Positions 1-6,329 of a stretch of 6,329 nucleotides of DNA are shown here, piece after piece. This DNA is from JBGTKH01 sp041744735. Lineage in GTDB: Bacteria; Planctomycetota; Planctomycetia; Pirellulales; Pirellulaceae. The notes below the pieces were generated by a model. It did not search any database and had not been told where the DNA came from. It saw only the letters and a list, made by a program, of their open reading frames with translations. The position numbers and the translations under genes were made by a program. The stretch lies in contig JBGTKH010000560.1 in NCBI GenBank assembly GCA_041744735.1, positions 1-6,329 of the forward strand. Reading direction: 5' to 3'. The first letter of the stretch is position 1. Each line of letters begins with the position of its first letter.

Positions 1-2559
1 AATCGCCGGGCGTGGTTGGCCTATCAGGCGCATGCCCTGCCGCTGCTGGACAGCGCAGCGGCTTTAACATCGGCACGGATCGACCTCTTGCCGCATCAGG
101 TCGTACTGACCCATCGAATCGCCACCACGGCCCCTCGCCGGTTCCTAATCGCCGATGAAGTCGGCTTGGGGAAGACCATCGAAACCGCCCTGATCTTGCG
201 GGAACTCGCCAGCCGTGGCGAACTCCAGCGGGCGTTGATGGTCGTGCCTGCCGGTCTGGTTAACAACTGGCATCGGGAATTGAACGAGGTCTTCAACCTC
301 GATTTCGAGGTCTTTGGCAGCGAAGGCGACGTGTTCGACCGCAAGTCAAACGCCTTCGCCAAGCACGACCGGCTGATCGCCAGCATCGACACGTTGAAGA
401 TCAAGGCCAGAGTGAAGCGGTTGAAGGATGCGCCGCCGTGGGATTTGTGCGTGTTCGACGAAGGGCATCACCTGACGGCTTATCGCAACGGCAATCGAGT
501 CAAGAAGACCGAGAACTACAAGCTGGCCGAGGTCTTGAAGGCCCACAGCCGAGACTTGTTGATTCTGTCCGCGACGCCGCACCAGGGGGATCATTATCGA
601 TTCTGGATGCTGGCGCAACTGTTGGACCCGACACTGTTCAGCAGTCCCGCCGACATGCTGGAGAATCGGCACCGGCTCAACTCGATTGTCTTCCGGCGCA
701 CCAAGGCCGATGCCTGCCGCCCGGACGGTTCGACGTTGTTCGCCCGCCGCTGGGTTCACACCGAATCGTTCGTGATGTCGGCGGCGGAGCGGGAGTTCTA
801 TAACGAACTGAACGTCTACCTCATGGACGGATTCGCACTGGCCAAGCAAAAGGGCAACAAGGGGCGGGCGTTGGGCTTCGTGATGACGATCTTCCAGAAG
901 ATCGCCGCTTCCAGTTTCGCCGCCGTCCATCGCACGCTCCGCCGCCGCCTGATCGCCTTGACGGTGCAGGAAGGATTGATGCACGATTCAAACCTGGACA
1001 TTGATGATCGTGATGCTGCCTTCGCCGAAGCACGAGCTTTGATCCAGAGTGAATTCAGTCTAGGTGATGATCGCCTCGCCGCTGTCGAAGCCGAGCGGAT
1101 CCTGACCGACATGAAGCGGCGGTTGCTCAAGAAGATGAGCGACGACGAACTGGCGATTGTGTCGAGCGAATACTCGTCGGAAACGACGACCACGCAATCC
1201 GAAGATGTAGCGATCAGCGCCGTGGCCGTTTGCCTGCCCGAAGAACGACAACGCATTCGTGAGTTGCTGTTACGATTCCCTCGGCAGATCGAAACCAAGA
1301 CGCAGAAGCTCATTCACGCCTTGGGGACGCTGTGGAAACAAGACCTGCAGGAACGAGTGGTCGTGTTCGCCACGTACCTCGGCACCGTCGAAATGCTGGG
1401 CGAGGAGATCGACAAGGCGTATCCGGGTCAGGGAGTCGTGGTGCTGAAAGGCGGCGACCACGGCAGCAAGGTTGCCGCCGAGAAACGGTTCAAGCAGCCG
1501 AGCGGACCCCGAGTCATGATCTGCACGGCGGCGGGCCGTGAAGGGATCAACTTGCAACACGCACGGGTGCTGTTCAACTTCGACTTGCCTTGGAATCCGA
1601 TGGACATCGAGCAGCGAATTGGCCGCATTCATCGGTACGGCCAGCAGCACACGGCTCAGGTTTACAATCTCGTTCTCTCGGACACCATCGAAGGCCGCAT
1701 CTTCCTGCTGCTCGACGACAAGCTGAAAGAGATCGCTAAGACGCTCGGCAAGGTTGATGAGCATGGCGAAGTGGCCGAAGACCTCCGCACGCAGATTCTC
1801 GGCCAACTCTCCGAGCGGTTGAGCTACGAATCGTTGTATTCGACGGCCCTGGACGACCCGGAACTCAAACGCACCCGGCTGGAACTCGAAGCGGCCCTGT
1901 CAAATGCCGCCGAGGCCCGCAACGTCGTCTTCGAGCTTTTCCAAGACCTCGATGGCTTCTCGCTGGAAGATTACCAACCATTCTCCGACACGTCGGAGGG
2001 CATGTCGGAGATTGTGCGGTTCGTTCGCACCGCAGTTGAAGAAGACGGCCAACAACTCAAGGAAGTTGAAGGCAATGTGTTGGCGGTGACGGCTGACGGC
2101 AACGGCGCACCCGAAGTTCGGTTCACCACCAAGCGAGACGAATCGCTGCGGCGTGACGACGTGGAACTCATGGGGCTGGATCATCCGCTGGTCGTGTCCT
2201 ACATGAGCCGCTACCGCAATCTGTCCACCGAAGAGATCGGCATCCGAGTCCAGTCCGGTGATGGTCGAAAGGGTGTCCTTTCCATCTGGCACGTCACCAC
2301 GCAGGGCGAGCGAAACGAAATCAAAACAGCAATACTCACGCTGGCCGTGGACAACGAAGGCCAACGGATTCCACCTTGGGAGCGAAGTGCAGATCGCATG
2401 TTCCAGCTTCAACCAGCATCCAAGAATGCAGAAACAAACAAGAACCTGCTAGCCGACATCCTGGAGCCGATGATCCTGCGAGAACTGTCCCACCGTGGCG
2501 TCCTCAGCGAACAACGAGGCTACGACGCCAAACTGATCGGCTGGGCGGAGGTTGTGTGA
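1..2559 (+). CDS. RapA/HepA-like SNF2-family helicase, 5' partial
   Basis: This is a superfamily 2 ATPase of the SNF2/RapA type, which uses ATP hydrolysis to move along or remodel duplex nucleic acid. The frame is open through the left edge, so the N-terminus is missing; the TTG at 16 is probably internal. Counting from the first codon (852 residues visible), I see LLPHQ near 29-33, Walker A GLGKT at 55-59, Walker B DEGH at 153-156, SATP at 190-193, motif IV (VVVFATY) near 453-459, GREGIN at 512-517 and the arginine-finger motif QRIGRIHRYGQ at 538-548. All catalytic motifs are intact. A long, mostly helical insert lies between the two RecA lobes (about 210-440). A C-terminal domain of about 250 residues includes LDHPLV at 726-731, as I recall in HepA-like defence helicases. 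Related helicases occur in DISARM (DrmD), BREX and other defence loci, but I cannot assign the subtype. The Kiwa-like pair follows after 64 nt on the same strand, suggesting a defence operon. Helicase identity is firm; the defence role is inferred. Confidence 0.92.
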   Translation, partial: NRRAWLAYQAHALPLLDSAAALTSARIDLLPHQVVLTHRIATTAPRRFLIADEVGLGKTIETALILRELASRGELQRALMVVPAGLVNNWHRELNEVFNLDFEVFGSEGDVFDRKSNAFAKHDRLIASIDTLKIKARVKRLKDAPPWDLCVFDEGHHLTAYRNGNRVKKTENYKLAEVLKAHSRDLLILSATPHQGDHYRFWMLAQLLDPTLFSSPADMLENRHRLNSIVFRRTKADACRPDGSTLFARRWVHTESFVMSAAEREFYNELNVYLMDGFALAKQKGNKGRALGFVMTIFQKIAASSFAAVHRTLRRRLIALTVQEGLMHDSNLDIDDRDAAFAEARALIQSEFSLGDDRLAAVEAERILTDMKRRLLKKMSDDELAIVSSEYSSETTTTQSEDVAISAVAVCLPEERQRIRELLLRFPRQIETKTQKLIHALGTLWKQDLQERVVVFATYLGTVEMLGEEIDKAYPGQGVVVLKGGDHGSKVAAEKRFKQPSGPRVMICTAAGREGINLQHARVLFNFDLPWNPMDIEQRIGRIHRYGQQHTAQVYNLVLSDTIEGRIFLLLDDKLKEIAKTLGKVDEHGEVAEDLRTQILGQLSERLSYESLYSTALDDPELKRTRLELEAALSNAAEARNVVFELFQDLDGFSLEDYQPFSDTSEGMSEIVRFVRTAVEEDGQQLKEVEGNVLAVTADGNGAPEVRFTTKRDESLRRDDVELMGLDHPLVVSYMSRYRNLSTEEIGIRVQSGDGRKGVLSIWHVTTQGERNEIKTAILTLAVDNEGQRIPPWERSADRMFQLQPASKNAETNKNLLADILEPMILRELSHRGVLSEQRGYDAKLIGWAEVV

Positions 2560-2623
2560 ACAGGACCAAGGACGACTCAACTCCGACGACAAGTGATCCA
2601 CGCTAAAACGGAGCCGCCAGCCA

Positions 2624-3157
2624 GTGCTGAGCAGATTCGCCAAACTTCTGTTCGTTGCGACTTCCCTCGCCCCAGTGTTGGCAGCGTTCGCTGTCAAAGA
2701 CCTGACGGCTGGCAGGGGCATTACCGAGGTGGCTCCCTGGCTAATAGTTACTGTGCTGCTGCCGGTGATTTGTTGGTTGCTTCTGATTTTTTCACGAAAG
2801 CATTTGGAACGGCAGGAACTACGGATCGTGAAGATAAAAAGCACCGACAAAGAGGTGCTGGCATACCTGATTGCCTACCTTCTCCCGCTGCTCACGAAAG
2901 ATACCGTCGATGTCCGGCAGCAGTTGCCAGTTGCGCTGTTCGTATTCGGTGTGATCTTTCTTGCCGTGTACCACAGTAACGCCTTCCATTTCAATCCGCT
3001 GCTCGCCTGCGTAGGATATCATTTCTACGAGGTCGAGTGCGATGACGGCATGACGTACCTATTCATCACTGGCGACACGATCAAGAAGCAGCAGGTCACC
3101 AGTGATGTCGTGCAAATGGCCGACTACATCTTTTTGGAGGTTGATCGCAAATCATGA
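2624..3157 (+). CDS. kwaA: KwaA-like four-helix membrane protein of a Kiwa-type defence system
   Basis: This is a 177-residue integral membrane protein. Hydrophobic segments lie at about 6-24, 37-57, 77-91 and 101-117, followed by a soluble tail (118-177). The tail contains FNPLLACVGYHFYEV at 123-137, a pattern I associate with KwaA-type proteins. In Kiwa, KwaA is a four-helix inner-membrane protein that works with the DUF4868 protein KwaB to sense and stop phage infection at the membrane. The start is GTG at 2624, with a weak GGAG at 2610-2613. An upstream ATG is not available in frame without a poorer fit to the membrane topology. The stop overlaps the next gene's ATG in an ATGA junction, so translation of the two is probably coupled. 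The assignment rests on topology, the tail motif and the DUF4868-like neighbour, not on a database match. The alternative is an unrelated small membrane partner of the helicase. Confidence 0.65.
   Translation: MLSRFAKLLFVATSLAPVLAAFAVKDLTAGRGITEVAPWLIVTVLLPVICWLLLIFSRKHLERQELRIVKIKSTDKEVLAYLIAYLLPLLTKDTVDVRQQLPVALFVFGVIFLAVYHSNAFHFNPLLACVGYHFYEVECDDGMTYLFITGDTIKKQQVTSDVVQMADYIFLEVDRKS
3136..3140 (+). promoter_or_regulatory. Ribosome-binding site for the KwaB-like gene
   Basis: A perfect GGAGG core sits inside the end of the KwaA-like gene, 13 nt before the ATG at 3154 and 19 nt before a second in-frame ATG at 3160. The spacing to 3154 is a little long, but the ATGA overlap favours that start by coupling. 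It is the strongest Shine-Dalgarno match in the left block and suggests that the short KwaB-like frame is deliberately translated. Confidence 0.5.
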
Positions 3158-3702
3158 CCATGTCGGCGGTCATTTGGTATTTCGGGATAATGAACAATTC
3201 GGATTCGAGGACCAAGCGGCGGAGTTTCTCGATGAAGGTTTGGAGCGGGTTGGTTGCTGCTTACGTGGATGGCACTCTCCATTTTAGGTCGTATCGGACG
3301 GTTAATGGGATCGTCGATGTCACCGAGTATTTTCAGGAAGCCACGAATGAGGAAATCGAACAAGTCCTAGCGCATGAGCGTCTCGCCGTGGACGAGGCGG
3401 ACAAGGTAATCAAGGTCGCTGATTCGTGGATGCGAAAGCGATTCTCCGCGGTGCTGGCAACTGGGATTTTGGATCAGGTTCGCCCCCGGAAAATCGCCAA
3501 CAAGGCAAAACGCTTCGGCATCATCTTGGAAACACGTAGAGTAAACAACAAGGACGTGCTCGCCTTCCCGGCTGCGAAGGCCGACATGAAGAGGCTTCTG
3601 ACGTTCTTGAACGAGGGATTCTTCGAAGGGGAATTGACCGGTCGATTGTTCCAGACGAATTCGCAACGCGTCGTACAGCCGCCGAGCGGTGACGAGCAAT
3701 GA
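3154..3702 (+). CDS. kwaB: KwaB-like DUF4868 protein, short (N-terminal part missing)
   Basis: This 182-residue soluble protein resembles the C-terminal part of the DUF4868 family, which includes the Kiwa protein KwaB, reported to bind DNA and to associate with KwaA. The family-like signs are GLVAAYVDGTLHFRS at 32-46, EYFQEAT at 58-64, a basic helix with SWMRKRF at 91-97, and the closing block LLTFLNEGFFEGELTGRLFQ (148-167) followed by TNSQR. The described KwaB is about 315 residues, so roughly 130 N-terminal residues are absent. The frame cannot be extended upstream because of stops before 3154. The start overlaps the KwaA-like stop (ATGA) and follows a GGAGG. The first 25 or so residues look poorly conserved and may be non-native. 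A different frame (about 3141-3287) also reads plausibly, so a frameshift or deletion near 3154-3240 is possible. The gene is either a minimal KwaB or a decaying one. The family call is from remembered patterns. Confidence 0.6.
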   Translation: MTMSAVIWYFGIMNNSDSRTKRRSFSMKVWSGLVAAYVDGTLHFRSYRTVNGIVDVTEYFQEATNEEIEQVLAHERLAVDEADKVIKVADSWMRKRFSAVLATGILDQVRPRKIANKAKRFGIILETRRVNNKDVLAFPAAKADMKRLLTFLNEGFFEGELTGRLFQTNSQRVVQPPSGDEQ

Positions 3703-4348
3703 AAAATCCATACTCTCACGTCCCCACTCGGGCAGGCGTACCAGCCACATAGGCCGCAAACGCGAATACCGTATCTGCACGCTGGACGAGGTTGCCGACG
3801 CATTTGGCATGGATCAGGCCGAATTGGGCGATCCGGTCACGCTGTCCAGGCGGCCACGTCTCGGTGCGGATCGCGGCGGCGCCGGTGGCGGTACCTATGA
3901 TTGGCACGTCACGGGGCGCCGACCACGATCGCCGGATCGACAGCGCGAATTCAGGGGAGCAGATTGACGGAGCCCGCAAAGTGGTTCCGTGCTTCGTCAT
4001 CACGACAAAGCCGCTTTCGAACGTCCTCGGCCCAGCGGAATTCTTGCTCCACGAATTCAATAATCTTCCGCACCGCCCAATCGCGCCGCGACTCGCGTTT
4101 GGCTCGGCTCGTCGAAAAATGTAAGTGACTCATGAGCAGCGGCTGCCAGACGGACTGCTGAAACACACGATGGTTCGGATCCGGCGTGGGATGGTCTCCG
4201 GCCTGCCGTTGAGAGTGTGGCCACCGAAAGTAGGCTAGACACCGCAGCCGCATCGCCGACAGGCTGGAAGCCTATCCCACGTTACTTGGGACACGGATCG
4301 ACGCGACGCAACGCCGCCTACTGTACGTTAGACGGAGCGACTGACATA
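3703..4348. other. Intergenic region of about 650 nt without a supportable gene
   Basis: No frame here combines a ribosome-binding site, a sensible protein and exclusivity over the other frames. Open stretches overlap on both strands. On the + strand, one ends at 3967 (containing TLDEVADAFGM) and one runs 3792-4124. On the - strand, one runs 4060-3716 and one 4132-3951; the latter would give a charged helical 60-residue peptide with RDWAVRKIIEFVEQEF. The two minus-strand stretches are in different frames and could be pieces of one decayed gene, but I recognise neither. Such overlap is common in GC-rich DNA. The right end holds the short palindromic repeat. I see no tRNA, CRISPR, insertion-sequence ends or clear terminator after 3702. 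Confidence 0.55.
4261..4273. repeat. Short palindromic intergenic element (AGGCT-GGA-AGCCT)
   Basis: A perfect 5-bp inverted repeat, AGGCT and AGCCT, surrounds a GGA loop and is followed by ATCCCACGTT. From memory, planctomycete spacers carry many copies of a related element whose spurious translations read like VGQAFQP on one strand and TGWKPIP on the other; the latter is visible here. Only one copy is in this window, so its dispersed nature is inferred. The stem is too short and lacks a T-run, so it is not a convincing terminator. Confidence 0.45.
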
Positions 4349-4501
4349 ATGGCCGCGACCAGAGAAGCTGAGCAGGAAAGGACCGAGTTGTGGAACACGT
4401 TGACCAACGTCAAACTAGACGTCGCGGATCTGAAGTCACAAAAGAAGGAGACGTCCGAAACGACAAGCCCGCCCGACGACCTCACCGAATCAACGAATTA
4501 A
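4349..4501 (+). CDS. Possible 50-residue helical microprotein
   Basis: The frame starts at ATG 4349 with GGAG at 4334-4337, 11 nt upstream, and ends with TAA 22 nt before the BON-protein start. The product is charged and has no hydrophobic segment. Residues about 5-34 (EAEQERTELWNTLTNVKLDV onward) can form an amphipathic, possibly coiled-coil helix, followed by a Ser/Thr/Pro-rich acidic tail. The frame stays open upstream to about 4217, but that part covers the palindromic repeat and has no good start, so I prefer 4349. I do not recognise a family. Co-directional placement close to the next gene suggests co-transcription. It could also be untranslated leader of the BON gene. Confidence 0.45.
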   Translation: MAATREAEQERTELWNTLTNVKLDVADLKSQKKETSETTSPPDDLTESTN

Positions 4502-4512
4502 CCACTCTTCCA

Positions 4513-4521
4513 CAAGGATTA
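4513..4521 (+). promoter_or_regulatory. Ribosome-binding leader of the BON gene
   Basis: CAAGGATTA places an AAGGA Shine-Dalgarno core 5 nt before ATG 4524. The same nine bases occur before the gene at 6192. The site decides the start, because the alternative of starting near the hydrophobic segment at about codon 67 has no ribosome-binding site or good start codon. Confidence 0.55.
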
Positions 4522-4523
4522 TC

Positions 4524-6137
4524 ATGACCGTCACAAAGACGAATACGAATTCGCTTACAAACGCCCTCGACCCGCCGCCTGAGCCTGGACCGGATCTGCC
4601 GCCGCCGTCGCGGCCCCTTCCCGGAACTCCGAAGCCGGGTGATCCACCGGCCCAACCGCCTCCCGGCGATCCGCCTCCGTCCGAGCCAAAGCCCGGTTCG
4701 CCTGGTCCGATTCGACCGCAAAGCGTCGCGACGTTGTTACTGCTGTTGGTGCTGCTACCCGCGATGGCTCTGGCTCAACCGGCCGAATACGCGATTGATG
4801 ACAACGAGATCCTGGAAGCCGTCGAGGCCGACCTGCGTTTCGACGATGCGATTGCCGCCGACTCGGTGGATGTTACCGTCGACGTGGGGGTCGTGACGTT
4901 GTCGGGAACGGCTTCGACGTTATTTGCCAAACGACGCGCCGTTCGGCTTGTCGCCAGTTTGAAGGGCGTGCGCGCGGTCGTGGACCGCGCGGAAGTGCGG
5001 CCGAGCGGTCGCAGCGATGAACAGATCTTCGCCGACGTGCAAGCCGCGTTGCGTGACGATCCGGTCGCCGATGACCGGCAAATTCACGTGACCGTCGGCC
5101 TTGGGCGAGTGACGCTGGAAGGCGCCGTTGATTCGTATCCTGAACAGCGCCTGGCGGAAACTGCGGTTGCCGGTGTGCGCGGCGTAACCGAGATCGACAA
5201 CCGGATCACAATCGACGCTAAAACAATTCGCTCGGACGAGGAAATCCGCCCCGAGATCTTGCGGCGTTTCGAGCTAAATCCGTACCTGGCGGAAGGCTTG
5301 ATTGGCGTCCAAGTGAAAGACGGCGTCGTGACACTGAGCGGCGCGGTCGGCAGCGTCAACGAAAAAGACATCGCCAGTATTTTGTGCTGGGTGGCGGGAG
5401 TGCGCCGCGTCGACGGGTCGAAGTTGGAGATCCAGTGGTGGCTCGATCGCGAACGACGGCGAGACAAGTTCACGGTCCTGCGCAACGACGTCCAACTCCA
5501 ACGCGCGGTCCAGGACGCTATGCTTTACGATCCGCGCGTCCGCGGTGCAAAAGTCGAGGTGCGGGTTCTCCAGGCGGCCGTCTCGTTGCTGGGCAACGTG
5601 TCGTCGCTGGCTGCCAAACGCGCCGCGGAGCATGATGCCGAGAATACATTGGGCGTGCGCCGCGTGAACAATTACTTGAAAGTCAAAGTCAGCGATTGGC
5701 CTGGCGACCCCGCGGTGACGCAGCGGGCTCAGCACGCACTGGCTCGCGATTCACATCTGGCGGATTTTGAGTTGCGAGCCGCGTCACACTTCGGCAAAGT
5801 GTACTTGCGCGGCGAGGTCAATACGCAGTTCGAGAAGGAACGGGCTGAGGTTGTAGTCGCCAACGTTCCCGGCGCGCTGGATGTCGTGAATCGGATCACC
5901 GCCGACGCGCGGTGGCAACCCAAACCGGACGAAGCGATCGAGGAAGACGCCGCGCGACGCCTGCATTGGAGTCCGCTGCTGGACGCGGATCAAATTACGA
6001 TGACGGTCGATGACGGGGTCGTCACGCTGCAGGGGACGGTCGACTCGTGGCAGGAACGAAAGACGGCCGGCCGACAGGTTTACCAAGCAGGGGCTCGGCG
6101 CGTCATCAACGAACTGGACGTGCGATCCCGGCAATAG
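4524..6137 (+). CDS. Exported or membrane-anchored protein with six BON domains
   Basis: This 537-residue protein belongs to the BON family (OsmY, osmotically induced nodulation-like), whose domains bind phospholipid or envelope surfaces and are common in periplasmic stress proteins. Residues 17-65 are about half proline (25 of 49), with PGDPP-type units. A hydrophobic run at 67-84 ends in AMALA-Q, which could be a signal-peptidase site or a membrane anchor. Six BON units then follow at about 92-158, 164-231, 237-304, 321-388, 394-461 and 468-534. Each carries the core strand-turn-glycine motif: VVTLSGTAS (123), RVTLEGAVDS (195), VVTLSGAVGS (268), AVSLLGNVSS (352), KVYLRGEVNT (425) and VVTLQGTVDS (499). 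OsmY has two such domains, so this is an expanded version. The long proline-rich stretch before the hydrophobic segment is unusual for a signal peptide. Envelope integrity or stress tolerance is a reasonable inferred role; no enzymatic motif is present. Confidence 0.9.
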   Translation: MTVTKTNTNSLTNALDPPPEPGPDLPPPSRPLPGTPKPGDPPAQPPPGDPPPSEPKPGSPGPIRPQSVATLLLLLVLLPAMALAQPAEYAIDDNEILEAVEADLRFDDAIAADSVDVTVDVGVVTLSGTASTLFAKRRAVRLVASLKGVRAVVDRAEVRPSGRSDEQIFADVQAALRDDPVADDRQIHVTVGLGRVTLEGAVDSYPEQRLAETAVAGVRGVTEIDNRITIDAKTIRSDEEIRPEILRRFELNPYLAEGLIGVQVKDGVVTLSGAVGSVNEKDIASILCWVAGVRRVDGSKLEIQWWLDRERRRDKFTVLRNDVQLQRAVQDAMLYDPRVRGAKVEVRVLQAAVSLLGNVSSLAAKRAAEHDAENTLGVRRVNNYLKVKVSDWPGDPAVTQRAQHALARDSHLADFELRAASHFGKVYLRGEVNTQFEKERAEVVVANVPGALDVVNRITADARWQPKPDEAIEEDAARRLHWSPLLDADQITMTVDDGVVTLQGTVDSWQERKTAGRQVYQAGARRVINELDVRSRQ

Positions 6138-6175
6138 GGCACCGCCCAGTCGGAAGGTGTCATTCATTTCTTAAT

Positions 6176-6184
6176 CAAGGATTA
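6176..6184 (+). promoter_or_regulatory. Ribosome-binding leader of the 3' partial gene
   Basis: CAAGGATTA, identical to the nine bases before the BON gene, puts AAGGA 10 nt upstream of ATG 6192. It supports this short partial frame as a real gene and hints at a related translational leader in the two neighbours. Confidence 0.5.
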
Positions 6185-6191
6185 ACCAAGC

Positions 6192-6329
6192 ATGAACGCA
6201 TTTGTCATTGCCAAGAAGAACGCGGAGTTTCTCGACTCACCAGTCTTTCACGCGGGCGAAACGGGCGGCGAAGAAGCGATCGCGGTGTTTACGACGCGTG
6301 AGCGGGCCGCCCAGTACATCGACGATGCC
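6192..6329 (+). CDS. Unrecognised small protein, 3' partial
   Basis: The frame starts at ATG 6192 behind a good AAGGA site and is open for 46 codons to the right edge. The product begins MNAFVIAKKNAEFLD and later contains AIAVFTTRERAAQYIDDA. It has no signal peptide or membrane segment, so it is probably cytoplasmic. The beta-strand/helix alternation suggests a small alpha-beta domain. I do not recognise a family, and the C-terminus is outside the window. It lies 54 nt after the BON gene on the same strand and may belong to the same operon. Confidence 0.65.
   Translation, partial: MNAFVIAKKNAEFLDSPVFHAGETGGEEAIAVFTTRERAAQYIDDA

Noticed and set aside
346..984. 212-residue minus-strand open frame inside the helicase gene
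   Set aside because: It is antisense to conserved helicase motifs and is Arg/Gln-rich as expected of a shadow of a GC-rich gene.
2593..2979. 128-residue + strand frame overlapping the KwaA-like gene
   Set aside because: It lacks the hydrophobic pattern and has low-quality composition; the overlapping frame has four clear membrane helices.
3219..3232. 14-base match GCGGAGTTTCTCGA repeated at 6222-6235
   Set aside because: A single match of this length can arise by chance in 6 kb and the flanks do not extend the similarity, so I do not call a repeat.
4209..4236. Sigma70-like boxes TTGAGA and TAGGCT with a 16-nt spacer upstream of the 4349 frame
   Set aside because: The -10 box is poor and planctomycete promoters are not well enough fixed to call from sequence alone.
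5274..5735. 153-residue minus-strand open frame inside the BON gene
   Set aside because: It overlaps BON units 3-5, which are clearly coding on the + strand; no independent start signal.
6047..6301. 84-residue + strand frame across the BON stop and the next gene
   Set aside because: It overlaps two better supported genes in another frame and has no ribosome-binding site.

Overview
The window looks like accessory DNA from a member of the Planctomycetota, probably a Pirellulales-like bacterium. The reasons are moderately high GC with GC-rich third positions, a short intergenic AGGCT-GGA-AGCCT element of a kind I associate from memory with planctomycete spacers, and a multi-BON secreted or envelope protein. 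The taxonomic call is inference. I recognise no taxonomic marker gene.

All supportable genes are on the + strand and fall into two blocks. The left block (1-3702) looks like a phage-defence cluster. It begins with a large RapA/HepA-type SNF2 helicase that runs off the left edge. After a 64-nt gap come two short genes joined by an ATGA stop/start overlap: a four-helix membrane protein resembling KwaA, and a protein resembling the C-terminal part of KwaB (DUF4868). The pair therefore looks like a Kiwa system. The KwaB-like protein is only 182 residues, about 130 short of the described KwaB. It is either a minimal variant or a damaged gene. The combination of a SNF2 helicase with Kiwa-like genes is the most interesting feature here.

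The middle (3703-4348) is about 650 nt with no gene I can support. Several frames on both strands are open but contradict each other, and the right end carries the short palindromic repeat. It may hold decayed sequence.

The right block (4349-6329) looks like an envelope or stress cluster. It has a possible 50-residue helical microprotein, then 22 nt later a 537-residue protein with a proline-rich N-terminus, a hydrophobic export or anchor segment and six BON domains, and finally the first 46 codons of an unrecognised small protein. The last two genes share the ribosome-binding leader CAAGGATTA, which supports their starts. I see no RNA genes, CRISPR array, insertion-sequence ends or convincing terminators.
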